DNA of 64,000 nt from Janthinobacterium sp051380875 (GCF_051380875.1 NZ_JBNYXW010000006.1:186001-250000), one strand, 5' to 3'; positions 1 to 8,666 are shown, numbered from the stretch's first letter. Translations and numbers: made by a program. The notes: a model not told the origin generated them from the sequence alone.

Positions 1-597
1 AGCGAAATGTTCCGTGATCCCGCGTATTTCCGTGCCTTGCGCGAAAAAGTCGTGCCCATCCTGCACACCTATCCCTCCATCAAGATCTGGGTGGCCGGCT
101 GCAGCAGTGGGGAAGAAGTCTGGTCGCTGGCGATCTTGCTGGAAGAAGAAGGCTTGCTTGAGCGCAGCATGATTTATGCCACCGACATCAATGTCGAAGC
201 GCTGGCCGCCGCCGAAGCGGGCATTTATGCGATCGAGCGCATCGCCCAGTTCAGCGAAAACTACCAGCTGGCGGGCGGCAAGCGTTCCTTGTCCGACTAT
301 TACACGGCGGCCTACAAGGGCGCCATTTTCGACCGGCGCTTGCGGCGCCAGTTTGTTTTCGCCGACCACAGCCTGGCGACCGATAGCGTGTTTTCGGAGG
401 TGCACATGGTGTCTTGCCGTAACGTCATGATTTACTTCAATAAAGACTTGCAGGACCGCGCCCTGGGCCTGTTCCACGAAGCGCTGGTGAACCGCGGCTT
501 CCTGGGACTGGGCATGAAGGAAAGCCTGCATTTCAGCCGCCATGCCGCCAGCTTCCGCGAGCTGTGCGCGGCTGAAAAAATCTACCAGCGTGCCTGA
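1..597 (+). CDS. cheR: CheR-type protein-glutamate methyltransferase, 5' end cut by window
   Basis: Transfers methyl groups from S-adenosylmethionine to glutamates of receptor-like proteins. The reading frame is open to the first base of the window, and the first residues (S-E-M-F-R-D-P) match the internal T-x-F-F-R-D block of CheR. The N-terminal helical domain therefore lies upstream and the ATG at 7 is not the start. The SAM-binding block V-A-G-C-S-S-G-E-E-V-W-S is present, as are the A-T-D-I-N strand and a C-R-N-V-x-I-Y-F motif typical of the family. The stop is followed within 10 bases by the CheB-domain gene. With the two sensor kinase genes downstream, this looks like an alternative (non-flagellar) Che-type signalling operon. 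That function is inferred; the family assignment is firm. Confidence 0.9.
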   Translation, partial: SEMFRDPAYFRALREKVVPILHTYPSIKIWVAGCSSGEEVWSLAILLEEEGLLERSMIYATDINVEALAAAEAGIYAIERIAQFSENYQLAGGKRSLSDYYTAAYKGAIFDRRLRRQFVFADHSLATDSVFSEVHMVSCRNVMIYFNKDLQDRALGLFHEALVNRGFLGLGMKESLHFSRHAASFRELCAAEKIYQRA

Positions 598-601
598 TCG
601 C

Positions 602-1243
602 ATGTCCCCCAGCGTGCCGTCCAGCGCTCTGGCCACACTGCCGACCAGCGAGGTGGCAGCGCCGCCGGCCGGCCTGCGCCTGATCGCCATCGGCGCCTCG
701 GCCGGCGGCGTCGAAGCGCTGGGCATCGTGCTGCGCGCCTTGCCTGCCACTTGCCGCGCGGCCGTGGTGGTGGTGCTGCACCTGGCGCCTGGCCGCTCCA
801 GCCAGTTGCCGCAGCTGTATGCCGGGCGTTGCCCGCTGCCACTGCGCGAAGCGCAAGACAAGGAACCCTTGCAAGGCGGCAGCGTCTATTTCGCACCGCC
901 CGACTATCACCTGCAAGTCGAGCCCGATGGCTGTTTTTCGCTGTCGCACGAAGAACCCGTGTATTTTTCGCGCCCAGCGATCGATGTTTTCCTGGAAACG
1001 GCCGCCCAGGCCTACCGGCGCGACATGCTTGCCATCATCCTGACAGGAGCGTCGGCCGATGGCGCGGCGGGCCTGGCGCGCGTGCGGCAACTGGGCGGCA
1101 GCGCCTGGGTGCAGGATCCGCAGCGGGCCAGCTGTGGCATCATGCCTGCCGCCGCCCTGCAACGCGCTGGCGCCGACCGTGTGCTTGATTTGCCGCGCAT
1201 GGCGGCCAGCCTGGCGCTGCTCGGTGCTGGAGAGCACAAGTGA
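602..1243 (+). CDS. cheB: CheB-type protein-glutamate methylesterase, stand-alone catalytic domain
   Basis: Removes methyl groups added by CheR. The protein is about 213 aa and holds only the esterase domain, with no receiver domain before it, so it cannot be switched on by its own phosphorylation. The catalytic triad is visible: Ser33 in G-A-S-A-G-G, His60 in V-L-H-L-A-P-G and Asp153 in L-T-G-A-S-A-D-G. The start was taken as the ATG at 602, 4 bases after the cheR stop; a GTG at 590 that overlaps cheR is the alternative. It probably acts with the upstream methyltransferase and the downstream kinases, as in CheB-CheR-kinase gene sets of betaproteobacteria. Confidence 0.9.
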   Translation: MSPSVPSSALATLPTSEVAAPPAGLRLIAIGASAGGVEALGIVLRALPATCRAAVVVVLHLAPGRSSQLPQLYAGRCPLPLREAQDKEPLQGGSVYFAPPDYHLQVEPDGCFSLSHEEPVYFSRPAIDVFLETAAQAYRRDMLAIILTGASADGAAGLARVRQLGGSAWVQDPQRASCGIMPAAALQRAGADRVLDLPRMAASLALLGAGEHK

Positions 1244-1359
1244 ATGGCGGTGTGGCAGTACGTGTAATATATGCAAAAACTGAAGTAAAAACTGAAACAA
1301 TATTAACTCCATATCAAAACACGATGGCATCTTGCCGTTGCGATGCCTGAAGATTACCC

Positions 1360-2487
1360 GTGACCGCACCTATTCATATCCTCGTCGTTGACGACATCGC
1401 GCAAAACCTGATCGCTGCCGAAGCCGTGCTGGCGCGTCCCGGGATTGTTGTCCTGACGGCCGCCTCGGGCGCCGAGGCGCTGGAATTGCTGCTGACGCAT
1501 GAGGTCGCTCTGGCGCTGATCGACGTGCAAATGCCGCAGATGGACGGTTTTGAACTGGCCGAGCTGATACGCGGCAGCGAACGCACGCGCAGCATCCCGC
1601 TGATTTTCCTGACGGCCGCCTCGCGCGAGCCCAGCTACAGTTTCCGCGGCTACGAGGCGGGCGCCGTCGACTTCCTGTACAAGCCCATCGACGCCAAGGC
1701 CTTGCAAAGCAAGGTGGCGGTGCTGGTCCAGCTGTACCAGAAAAAACGCGAACTGTCGGCCCAGCTCGATGAACTCAAGCATGCGCTGCACCTCAACGAA
1801 TTGTTTACCGCCGTGCTGGGCCACGACTTGCGCACGCCGCTGTCGGTGGTGATGAATGGCGCCATGTTGTTGCCGATGATGAGCGACCACCCGAAAGTGG
1901 TGATCACGGCGCAGCGCATCGAAAGCAGCGCCAGGCGCATGGCGCGCATGGTCGACCAGTTGCTGGACCTGGCCCGCATCCGTTCGGTCACGATGGAGTT
2001 GCGCAGCAGCATGCATGATTATTTGGCGCTGGCGCGTGCCATCGTCGATGAATTCGACACGGCGGGCAAGCCCTCGCCTGTCGAGGTCAGCAGCATCGGC
2101 GAGCTGCACGGGCAATGCGATGCGGGCTTGCTGTCGCATGTCATCTCGAATCTCCTGTGCAATGCCATCACGCATGGCGAGACGGGTGCGCCGGTGCAAC
2201 TGGCGCTGGACGGGCGCGCTGCCGGCAGCATCGAGTTGCGCATAGGCAATCGCGGCGTCATCGCCGCCGCCTTGCTGCCGAGCTTGTTCGAGCCGTTCCA
2301 GCAGGCGGGCGAGAAGCGCAGGACGGACCAGGGCTTGGGGCTGGGCCTGTACACGGTCAACATGTTCGTCAAGGCGCATGGCGGCACGGTCGAGCTTAGT
2401 TCGACGGCCATGCAAGGCACGCTGGTGACGGTGCGCATTCCGCGCCACTGCCAGGTACGCGTGCAAGCCGGCGTGGCGGCAGCATGA
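1360..2487 (+). CDS. Response regulator-histidine kinase fusion (REC-HisKA-HATPase)
   Basis: A 375-aa soluble two-component protein with its receiver first. Residues 1-120 form a receiver domain with the phospho-acceptor Asp55 in L-I-D-V-Q-M-P and the K-P-I-D loop. A short coiled coil leads to a HisKA box with His155 in L-G-H-D-L-R-T-P, then a HATPase_c domain with G-L-G-L-G-L-Y near the end. No membrane segment or sensor domain is visible, so input probably arrives as phosphate on the receiver. The start is a GTG at 1360. The end overlaps the next kinase gene by 4 bases (ATGA), indicating translational coupling. The 116 bases before it hold no other gene. Confidence 0.9.
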   Translation: MTAPIHILVVDDIAQNLIAAEAVLARPGIVVLTAASGAEALELLLTHEVALALIDVQMPQMDGFELAELIRGSERTRSIPLIFLTAASREPSYSFRGYEAGAVDFLYKPIDAKALQSKVAVLVQLYQKKRELSAQLDELKHALHLNELFTAVLGHDLRTPLSVVMNGAMLLPMMSDHPKVVITAQRIESSARRMARMVDQLLDLARIRSVTMELRSSMHDYLALARAIVDEFDTAGKPSPVEVSSIGELHGQCDAGLLSHVISNLLCNAITHGETGAPVQLALDGRAAGSIELRIGNRGVIAAALLPSLFEPFQQAGEKRRTDQGLGLGLYTVNMFVKAHGGTVELSSTAMQGTLVTVRIPRHCQVRVQAGVAAA

Positions 2488-5400
2488 GCATGCCATCGTG
2501 GCCGCGCGGCGGCGGCATCATGGGCGAGCTGCTGCGCCAGCGCGACTGGTCCGCGACCAGCCTCGGTGCGCCGGGCAGCTGGCCGGCCAATTTGCGCACC
2601 AGCGTCGACATCGTGCTCCATTCGCCGATGGCGATGGTGCTGATGTGGGGCCCGCAGCATGTGATGTTCTACAACGATGACTACATCAGGATCGCTGGCG
2701 CGCGCCATCCGGCGGCGCTGGGTGGCACGGTGCCAGCCGTCTGGCCCGAGATCTGGGACTGGAACGCGCGCATCCTGGAAGCGGGACTGCGCGGCGAGAC
2801 GCAGGTGCACCGCGAATGCAGCCTGCCACTGTTGCGCGATGGAAAGCCCACGGATGTTTGCTTCGACCTGTTTTACACGCCCGTGCATGGCGAGGACGGC
2901 CAGGTTGACGGTGTGCTGTGCACGGCGGTGGAACTGACGGCGCGCATGGAAGAGGGGCGCCAGTTGAAGCTGGCCACGGCCGCGCTGGGCGAACTCAACA
3001 CCACTTTGCAGGCCGAGAGCGAAGCCGTGCGCGCCGCCAACCGCCGCCTCGGTGAAGAGCGTGCCCTGCTGCGCGCCCTGTTCCAGCAGGCGCCTAGCTT
3101 CATGGCCATGCTGCGCGGGCCGCAGCATGTGTTTGAGCTGGCGAATGAACACTATCTGCGCCTGGTGGGCCACCGCGACCTGCTCGGCAAGCCTGTCGAA
3201 GAGGCCTTGCCGGAAGTCAAGGCGCAAGGCTTCATCGACCTGCTCGACCAGGTGTACCGCAGCGGTGTCGCCCATGAAGGGCGGCAGGTGAAGGTGGACT
3301 TGCAGACGGCAGATGGGCAAACGGGCCAGCGCCAGGTCGATTTCGTATATCAGCCCATCAAGGACGACGATGGCATGGTCACGGGCATCCTTGTCGAAGG
3401 CGTCGACGTCACCGAGCGCATGGAAGGCGAGGAGCGGCTGCGCCTGGCCCAGCAGGCGGGCGGCATCGGCACCTTTGAATGGTTTCCCGAGACGGGCGCG
3501 ATGGTGGTGTCGCCCACGTTCCGCCGCCAGTGGGGTATTGCCGATGAGCAGGAAATCACGGAGCAGTTGCTGGTCGGCCTGGTCGATGCGCGCGACCAGC
3601 AAAAGGTGGGGCCCAGCAGGCTGTCCCTGGCGCCCAACCCGCTCGAATACGTGGAGTACCGCGTGCGCCGTCCGCTCGATGGCGCGGTGCGCTGGATCGC
3701 GCGCCAGGGCGAGGTGATTCCTGGCCGCTTGCCTGGCCAGCGCCGCTATGTGGGCGTGTCGTTCGACGTCACGCAGCGGCGCCAGATCGAGGAGGAACTG
3801 ATGGCCAGCCAGGAACGCATGGCCGCCATTTTTGGCCAGGCCTCGGTGGGCCTGTCGGAGCTGGACCTCGATGGCCGTTTCCTGCGCGTCAACGGCGCCC
3901 TGTGCCGCATGCTGGGACGCTCGTCCGAGGAGTTGCTGGCGCTGAACATGAACGACATTTTGCATCCCGATGACATGCCTGGCAACAATGTGCTGTTCCA
4001 GCGCCTGGTGGAAACGGGCGAGTCGTTCGCGCTGGAAAAACGCTACCTGAAGCCCGATGGTTCGCTGGTCTGGGTATCGAGCAATGTCAGCCGCCTGGTC
4101 GACGAGCAGGGACATACGCGTTCCGTGATCGCCGTCAAGACGGATATCACGGACCGGCGCCGCGTGGAAAAAGCGCTGCATGAATTGAACGAAACCCTGG
4201 AGCACCGGGTCGAACAGGAAGTGAGTGAGCGCACCAAGGCGGAAGACGCCTTGCGCCAGGCGCAAAAGATGGAAGCCGTGGGTCAGTTGACGGGTGGCAT
4301 CGCGCATGACTTCAATAATGTGCTGCAAATCATTTCCGGCAATTTGCATCTGCTGCAGCACCTGGCCGGTAGCGATGGCCTGATGCGCCAGCGGCTCGAT
4401 ACGGCGATTGCCGCCGTCGAGCGGGGCGCCAAGCTGTCGTCGCATTTGCTGGCGTTTGCGCGGCGCCAGCCATTGAAGCCCGTGGTGGCAGACTTGATGC
4501 GCGTGGTGCGCAATATGGATGCGCTGTTGCAGCGCGCCCTGGGCGAAGCCATCGACATCGTGCTGGTCGGCGGCGGCGGTTTGTGGAATACCCTGGTTGA
4601 CCGCAGCCAGATTGAAAACGTCATCCTCAACCTGGCCATCAATGCGCGCGATGCCATGGATGGGGTGGGCAAGCTGACCATCGAGCTGGGCAATGTCGTG
4701 CTCGATGAACATTATGTGCACAATCTGGTCGACGTGCCGGCCGGCCAGTATGTGATGCTGTCGGTGACCGATACGGGGCACGGCATGAGCGCTCCCGTGC
4801 TGCAGCGCGCGTTCGAACCGTTCTTCACCACCAAGCCGGAAGGCGCGGGCACGGGGCTGGGGCTGTCGATGGCGTATGGCTTCGTCACGCAAAGCCGCGG
4901 CCATATCCGCATTTACAGTGAACCTGGCGTGGGCACGGGAGTCAAAATCTATTTGCCCCGCTCGCTGATGGCCGAAGCGGACGAAGAAGTGGAATTGAGC
5001 GGCGTCGTCACGGGCGGCACGGAAACCGTGCTGGTGGTGGAAGACGACGTGGGCGTGCGCGGCACCGTGGTCGACATGCTCGGTGCGCTCGGTTACACGG
5101 TGCTCAAGGCCGAGGATGGCGAAAGTGCGCTGGCCGTGCTGCACAGCGGTGCGCCAATCGACTTGCTGTTTACGGACGTGATCATGCCCGGGCCCGTCAG
5201 CAGCACGGAAATGGCGCGCCAGGCGCGCGAGTTGCAGCCCGATCTCGCCGTGCTGTTTACCTCGGGCTACGCGCAAGACGTCATCGTACACGAGGGGCGC
5301 CTCGATGCGGGGGTGGAATTGCTCAGCAAACCGTACCGGCGCGAAGAGCTGGCGCGCAAGCTGCGCCATATGCTGGCCAACCGCCAGCAGAAAATGCGTG

Positions 5401-5852
5401 CGCGCCAGTTCGAGCTGGCCGGCAGCTCGGCGGCCAGCGCAGTGGGGGCGGGCACGCCGGGCCTGGATTTGACGGGCCATGCTTTGGTACCGCAGGGAGA
5501 TATGCCGAAGTCCATGAAAATTCTGGTGGTGGAAGATAACCTCGATTCGCAGCTGATGGTGTGCGAGCTGGTGGGTATGCTCGGGCATACGGTCAGCGGC
5601 GTGTCCGACGGCGAAGCCGCGTGGCAATTGCTAAGTGAGCAAGACTTCGATATCCTGTTTACCGATGTCAGCTTGCCTGGCATGTCCGGCATCGCGCTGG
5701 CGCGCATGGTGCTGCGCGAGAAACCGGGCATGCGCATCATCTTTTCCACCGGTTATGGCAAGGAATCGCTGGATGAACTGGGCTTTTCCGCCAGTGTCTT
5801 GCGCAAACCGTATGATTTGATGGAATTGCAAGCGGCACTCGACCAATCCTGA
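2484..5852 (+). CDS. Multi-PAS hybrid histidine kinase with two C-terminal receivers
   Basis: A 1122-aa cytoplasmic sensor kinase. The first ~570 residues hold about four PAS-like segments (about 30-145, 195-315, 315-430 and 435-550), followed by a short coiled coil. HisKA has His608 in G-G-I-A-H-D-F-N-N-V and HATPase_c ends near residue 830. Two receiver domains follow, with Asp898 (F-T-D-V-I-M-P) and Asp1061 (F-T-D-V-S-L-P). The H-x-F-N-N kinase box is the one common in hybrid kinases that pass phosphate through several receivers. No transmembrane segment is evident, so the signal is probably intracellular or a PAS ligand. It overlaps the preceding kinase and closes the operon that starts with cheR. 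The signal is unknown. Confidence 0.9.
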   Translation: MSMPSWPRGGGIMGELLRQRDWSATSLGAPGSWPANLRTSVDIVLHSPMAMVLMWGPQHVMFYNDDYIRIAGARHPAALGGTVPAVWPEIWDWNARILEAGLRGETQVHRECSLPLLRDGKPTDVCFDLFYTPVHGEDGQVDGVLCTAVELTARMEEGRQLKLATAALGELNTTLQAESEAVRAANRRLGEERALLRALFQQAPSFMAMLRGPQHVFELANEHYLRLVGHRDLLGKPVEEALPEVKAQGFIDLLDQVYRSGVAHEGRQVKVDLQTADGQTGQRQVDFVYQPIKDDDGMVTGILVEGVDVTERMEGEERLRLAQQAGGIGTFEWFPETGAMVVSPTFRRQWGIADEQEITEQLLVGLVDARDQQKVGPSRLSLAPNPLEYVEYRVRRPLDGAVRWIARQGEVIPGRLPGQRRYVGVSFDVTQRRQIEEELMASQERMAAIFGQASVGLSELDLDGRFLRVNGALCRMLGRSSEELLALNMNDILHPDDMPGNNVLFQRLVETGESFALEKRYLKPDGSLVWVSSNVSRLVDEQGHTRSVIAVKTDITDRRRVEKALHELNETLEHRVEQEVSERTKAEDALRQAQKMEAVGQLTGGIAHDFNNVLQIISGNLHLLQHLAGSDGLMRQRLDTAIAAVERGAKLSSHLLAFARRQPLKPVVADLMRVVRNMDALLQRALGEAIDIVLVGGGGLWNTLVDRSQIENVILNLAINARDAMDGVGKLTIELGNVVLDEHYVHNLVDVPAGQYVMLSVTDTGHGMSAPVLQRAFEPFFTTKPEGAGTGLGLSMAYGFVTQSRGHIRIYSEPGVGTGVKIYLPRSLMAEADEEVELSGVVTGGTETVLVVEDDVGVRGTVVDMLGALGYTVLKAEDGESALAVLHSGAPIDLLFTDVIMPGPVSSTEMARQARELQPDLAVLFTSGYAQDVIVHEGRLDAGVELLSKPYRREELARKLRHMLANRQQKMRARQFELAGSSAASAVGAGTPGLDLTGHALVPQGDMPKSMKILVVEDNLDSQLMVCELVGMLGHTVSGVSDGEAAWQLLSEQDFDILFTDVSLPGMSGIALARMVLREKPGMRIIFSTGYGKESLDELGFSASVLRKPYDLMELQAALDQS

Positions 5853-5909
5853 CCGGCGCACATGGTGGCACGGCCCGCCTGTCAGCTGTTGCATAACGCG
5901 GAGGCAAGC

Positions 5910-6308
5910 ATGACCCCTGAACTGACGATGCTCGGCTGTACCCTGGTGCTGGCACTGGTGCAAATCCTGCTGCCCGCCCTGTTCCGCACGCGCGAAACGG
6001 GCACTGGCTACAATGTGGGCGCGCGCGACAGCGACGGCCCGCCCGTGGGCAAGATCACGGGGCGACTGCAGCGGGCCCAGTCGAACCTGTTTGAAACCCT
6101 GCCCCTGTTCGCCAGCGCCGTGCTGATCGCCCACGTTACGGCGCAGGAAAGCGCGCTGACCCTGTACGGCGCCGCCCTGTACCTGGCCGCGCGCGTGCTC
6201 TATTTGCCCCTGTATGCATTTGGCGTGCCCGTCGTGCGCACGCTCGTGTGGTGCGTGTCGATCGCCGGTTTGCTGATGCTATTCTGGGCCATCCTGCTAC
6301 CTTCCTGA
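5910..6308 (+). CDS. MAPEG family membrane protein
   Basis: A 132-aa integral membrane protein of the MAPEG group (membrane-associated proteins in eicosanoid and glutathione metabolism). It has four hydrophobic stretches (about 1-22, 62-82, 85-105 and 108-130). The loop after helix 1 is rich in Arg/Gly and includes the family-like R-L-Q-R-A-Q-S-N-L-x-E block. The ATG at 5910 was chosen because GGAGG sits 5-10 bases before it; an in-frame ATG at 5862 lacks a site. Bacterial members include glutathione transferase-like enzymes, but the substrate here cannot be told from sequence. Confidence 0.85.
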   Translation: MTPELTMLGCTLVLALVQILLPALFRTRETGTGYNVGARDSDGPPVGKITGRLQRAQSNLFETLPLFASAVLIAHVTAQESALTLYGAALYLAARVLYLPLYAFGVPVVRTLVWCVSIAGLLMLFWAILLPS

Positions 6309-6364
6309 TCGCTTTCTTTTAAGTACTTTTGGTATCTGTGTTGATATCATCGCGCCACCACGGG

Positions 6365-6381
6365 CAGGACTCATCCTACAT
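6365..6381. promoter_or_regulatory. Imperfect AGGA-N4-TCCTACAT inverted repeat upstream of the KGG stress gene
   Basis: AGGA at 6366-6369, four spacer bases, then TCCTACAT at 6374-6381. The same spacing and right arm occur in a perfect inverted repeat at 17155-17176 beside the fnr-like gene. The site lies about 134 bases before the KGG gene start. A common regulator is possible but unproven. Confidence 0.3.
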
Positions 6382-6505
6382 ACGCTCTTGCCATCCTCCT
6401 ATTTCTTGTGGCCCATGCACGCACTAAGATGATGACTCCCTTGCCGTGCGAGGGGGAATTGCATGGTTTGCACTGTTTCTGATTCCATCGATCAAGGAGA
6501 TCATC

Positions 6506-6871
6506 ATGGCGACATCGGGCGACAATAAACAGCAGGGTAGTAAAACCAGTAGTAGCGTCAGCGGCAACAAGCAAAGCGATACCAGCAAGCGTGGCTTCGC
6601 TTCCATGGATCCGGCACAGCAGCGTGAAATCGCCAGCGAAGGCGGGCGCGCCGCACATGAAAAAGGCACGGCGCATGAATTCACGTCGGAGGAAGCGCGC
6701 CGCGCAGGCAGCCAGAGCCATAAAAACGATGGCAACCGGCAAAGTGCTGCCAGTCCCGGTGGCGCGCGCGACAATGCCAGCCTGAAGCAGGATGGCAATC
6801 GCGACAGTGGCAACAAGCAAAGTGGCGGTGCCGGCTCGGGCTCGGGCTCCTCCGGCGCGCGTAACAAGTAG
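6506..6871 (+). CDS. KGG-type general stress protein
   Basis: A 121-aa hydrophilic protein, rich in Gly, Ser, Lys and Asn, likely intrinsically disordered. It contains the KGG/stress-induced repeat pattern: K-R-G-F-A-S-M-D-P, then a second block with I-A-S-E-G-G-R-A-A-H-E-K-G, then F-T-S-E-E-A-R-R-A-G. This matches the bacterial con-10/YciG-like family, whose members accumulate in stationary phase or stress. The ATG at 6506 has AAGGAGA 7-13 bases upstream; the in-frame ATG at 6446 has none. The C-terminal 40 residues are low complexity. The molecular role of the family is not settled. Confidence 0.85.
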   Translation: MATSGDNKQQGSKTSSSVSGNKQSDTSKRGFASMDPAQQREIASEGGRAAHEKGTAHEFTSEEARRAGSQSHKNDGNRQSAASPGGARDNASLKQDGNRDSGNKQSGGAGSGSGSSGARNK

Positions 6872-7045
6872 TCTTGCGCCGTAGCATTATGATCCTGGCC
6901 GGCGGGAAGCGAGCATTTCCGCTGGCTGCGGCGCTTTTCTGACAGCCACACAATTTTGATGCATTGCAGCAGGCATGGACTATGATGAAATGGCTGCGCT
7001 GGCAGACCAGCGTGTCGTCGGGTCCGCAGCCAACTCAGGGAGAAG

Positions 7046-7312
7046 ATGATGGGCAACTTCAACACGCCACAGCCAGGCAATAGCCAGGGCGGCACGCCGT
7101 CCGTGCCAGGCAGCAAGCAAAGCATGGCCGAGGCGGCCGATAGCTTTGTGCTGGTCGACAGCGAGCAGGGACTCGATATCGGCGACGATCTGTTTTCCAT
7201 CGGCGAAGTGCGGCGCGCCGACCGCTTGCCGCATCACCAGTCCGGCGTCCCCGGACAGAGCCGGCAGAGCGCCGACGACGCCCCCGATATCACGGGCAGC
7301 ACTGGCGTCTGA
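7046..7312 (+). CDS. Small hypothetical protein, 88 aa
   Basis: An 88-aa acidic, hydrophilic protein with a disordered N-terminus (Gly/Pro/Ser/Gln), a more ordered middle block (F-V-L-V-D-S-E-Q-G-L-D-I-G-D-D-L-F) and a polar tail. A purine-rich site (AGGGAGAAG) ends just before tandem ATGs at 7046 and 7049. I do not recognise the family. Its N-terminus shares the short run G-S-K-Q-S with low-complexity parts of the KGG protein just upstream, which may be only compositional. It converges on the DUF2239 gene with a 12-base gap. Confidence 0.6.
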   Translation: MMGNFNTPQPGNSQGGTPSVPGSKQSMAEAADSFVLVDSEQGLDIGDDLFSIGEVRRADRLPHHQSGVPGQSRQSADDAPDITGSTGV

Positions 7313-7324
7313 GCGTCTGGTTCG

Positions 7325-7945
7325 TCACGCGCCTGGGCTTGACCAACCGCGCTGGGCCAGTTGCAAGACGTGCTCGCGCACGTCGGCTGGCCACGCTTGC
7401 ACGCACGCCAGGAATGCCGGCAGCCGCCCCGCGAACAGGGCGCGGCTGGCTTCTTCGAAGCCAGCTTCATCGCCGGCCAGCGCACGCATGACTTTATACG
7501 CCGCTTCGCGCGCCTGGCGCTGCTCGTCCGCCGCCTTGTTGTCGCGCTGAGCGTGTTCCACCAGTTTGCGCAAGGCCACGGAGGCGCCACCGGGCTGCGT
7601 TGCCAACCATTCCCAGTGACGTGGCAGCAGGGTAATTTCACGCGCCACCACGCCCAGTTTCGGCCGGCCCGCCGTGCGCGCCGGTGCGGTCGCGGGCGCG
7701 TCCTCTTCGTGTGGCTGTGGCGCCGCTGCCGCAGGGCGCGGCTGGGGCAGGCGCTGCAGCACATCGTCCAGGCTGCCATGCAGGTTCAAGTCCACCTGAG
7801 TGCCGCTGGCATCGTCGAAAATCAGGATTTGCGCGGCAGGATCGCGCGTCACCAGTTCCTTCAATGCTTGCGCCAGCGTGTGCAGGGTGCCGGCGGCGAC
7901 TTTGTGCTTGCCGGCAAAGGCGGTGAGTTGGGTAGGTGTGTGCAT
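7325..7945 (-). CDS. DUF2239 family protein
   Basis: A 206-aa protein of the DUF2239 family: the N-terminal T-x-F-x-G-x-x-x-V-A-x-G block, I-L-I-F-D-D-A-S-G-T-Q-V-D-L-N-L-H-G, then the conserved G-R-P-K-L-G-V-V-A-R-E-I-T-L-L-P-R-H-W-E-W-L, which resembles a ribbon-helix-helix-like DNA-binding segment. The tail is helical. No function is established that I know of. Directly upstream lie two palindromes with an ACCCGGGT core (7974-8016), so the gene is probably under a dedicated repressor, possibly its own product. It is transcribed towards the 88-aa gene. Confidence 0.85.
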   Translation of the reverse strand: MHTPTQLTAFAGKHKVAAGTLHTLAQALKELVTRDPAAQILIFDDASGTQVDLNLHGSLDDVLQRLPQPRPAAAAPQPHEEDAPATAPARTAGRPKLGVVAREITLLPRHWEWLATQPGGASVALRKLVEHAQRDNKAADEQRQAREAAYKVMRALAGDEAGFEEASRALFAGRLPAFLACVQAWPADVREHVLQLAQRGWSSPGA

Positions 7946-7973
7946 GTTTTGCCTCCAGTGTCTGTGCAGGTAA

Positions 7974-8016
7974 TTTTACCCGGGTTAAATTAAAAGTCAA
8001 TAACACCCGGGTAAAA
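7974..8016. promoter_or_regulatory. Twin ACCCGGGT palindromic operators before the DUF2239 gene
   Basis: TTTTACCCGGGTTAAA at 7974-7989 and ACACCCGGGTAAAA at 8003-8016 share the 8-base palindrome ACCCGGGT with AT-rich flanks. The core centres are 27 bases apart, close to 2.5 helical turns. They sit 29-71 bases before the DUF2239 start codon, where a promoter would lie. I infer a paired repressor site; the regulator is unknown. Confidence 0.6.
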
Positions 8017-8046
8017 TGTGGCGGCTATCCACGACTATTTGCCATG

Positions 8047-8528
8047 CTACAGATCGATGCGGTCGTGTTCGCCCATCTCTTTCGGTGGCTCGCCCGTGAT
8101 GGCGGCCTTGGCCATAGCAAAGAATTGCGTCATCTTGCTGGCGCTGCTGTCCCAGTATTGGCCGGCTGTATCGTCACCTTGATCAGCGACAGTGGCGGAT
8201 CGTCGAGGCCTCCGGGGAGTCAGGCCTTGACCAGCGGAGCCTTGGCGCGGTCTTTCAGCACTTGCGCGAGGCCGCAGACGGAGACATACAGGCTGTCGCC
8301 CGTATCGGCAAAGCGGACATTGACTTGCGGGTTGTTCAGCAAAGCGCGTGTGTAGGCGGCCTCGTCCGAGACAAAAAACCAGATCTGCCCTTCGCTGTCG
8401 ACCTGCTGCTGCGTCAATAGCCGGCTGGTGAGCGTGCGCATGTCTTCGCTGCTGGTCTGTAAGCCAAACTTGACGCTCTTGATCTTGGCCGCGATGCTGG
8501 CCAGCTGTTCGCTGGAATAAGTATGCAT
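8047..8528 (-). pseudogene. Broken pyridoxamine 5'-phosphate oxidase-like general stress protein
   Basis: The frame from 8528 encodes the first 102 residues of a pyridoxamine-phosphate-oxidase-like (flavin/split-barrel) stress protein: I-W-F-F-V-S-D and V-N-V-R-F-A-D are typical. It stops at a TGA (8220-8222) exactly where relatives have a Trp codon (V-K-A-W). Past that stop the same frame continues L-P-G-G-L-D-D-P-P-L-S-L-I-K-V. The family C-terminus Y-W-D-S-S-A-S-K-M to G-E-H-D-R-I-D-L then follows in another frame, reached by one missing base near 8177. The total of 482 bases is one short of 161 codons. Two separate lesions suggest a decayed gene. The N-terminal piece could still be translated. 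Confidence 0.85.
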
Positions 8529-8666
8529 GGCCTGCTCCCGTGATGGTTGTCCTGAACAACAGCATAGGCGGGCGCCGTGTACTGCTCTGTACGGCAGCTT
8601 TCACAGGCAAGACCCGCATTGTTTCAAAGCTGTTACAAAACGTTGTTCTTGCGGGGTCTCCATGTA

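Noticed and set aside
2019..5627. A 1202-codon open frame on the minus strand
   Set aside because: It lies fully opposite the hybrid kinase, has no recognisable domain, and is rich in His/Arg/Ala as expected from the complement of a GC-rich gene.
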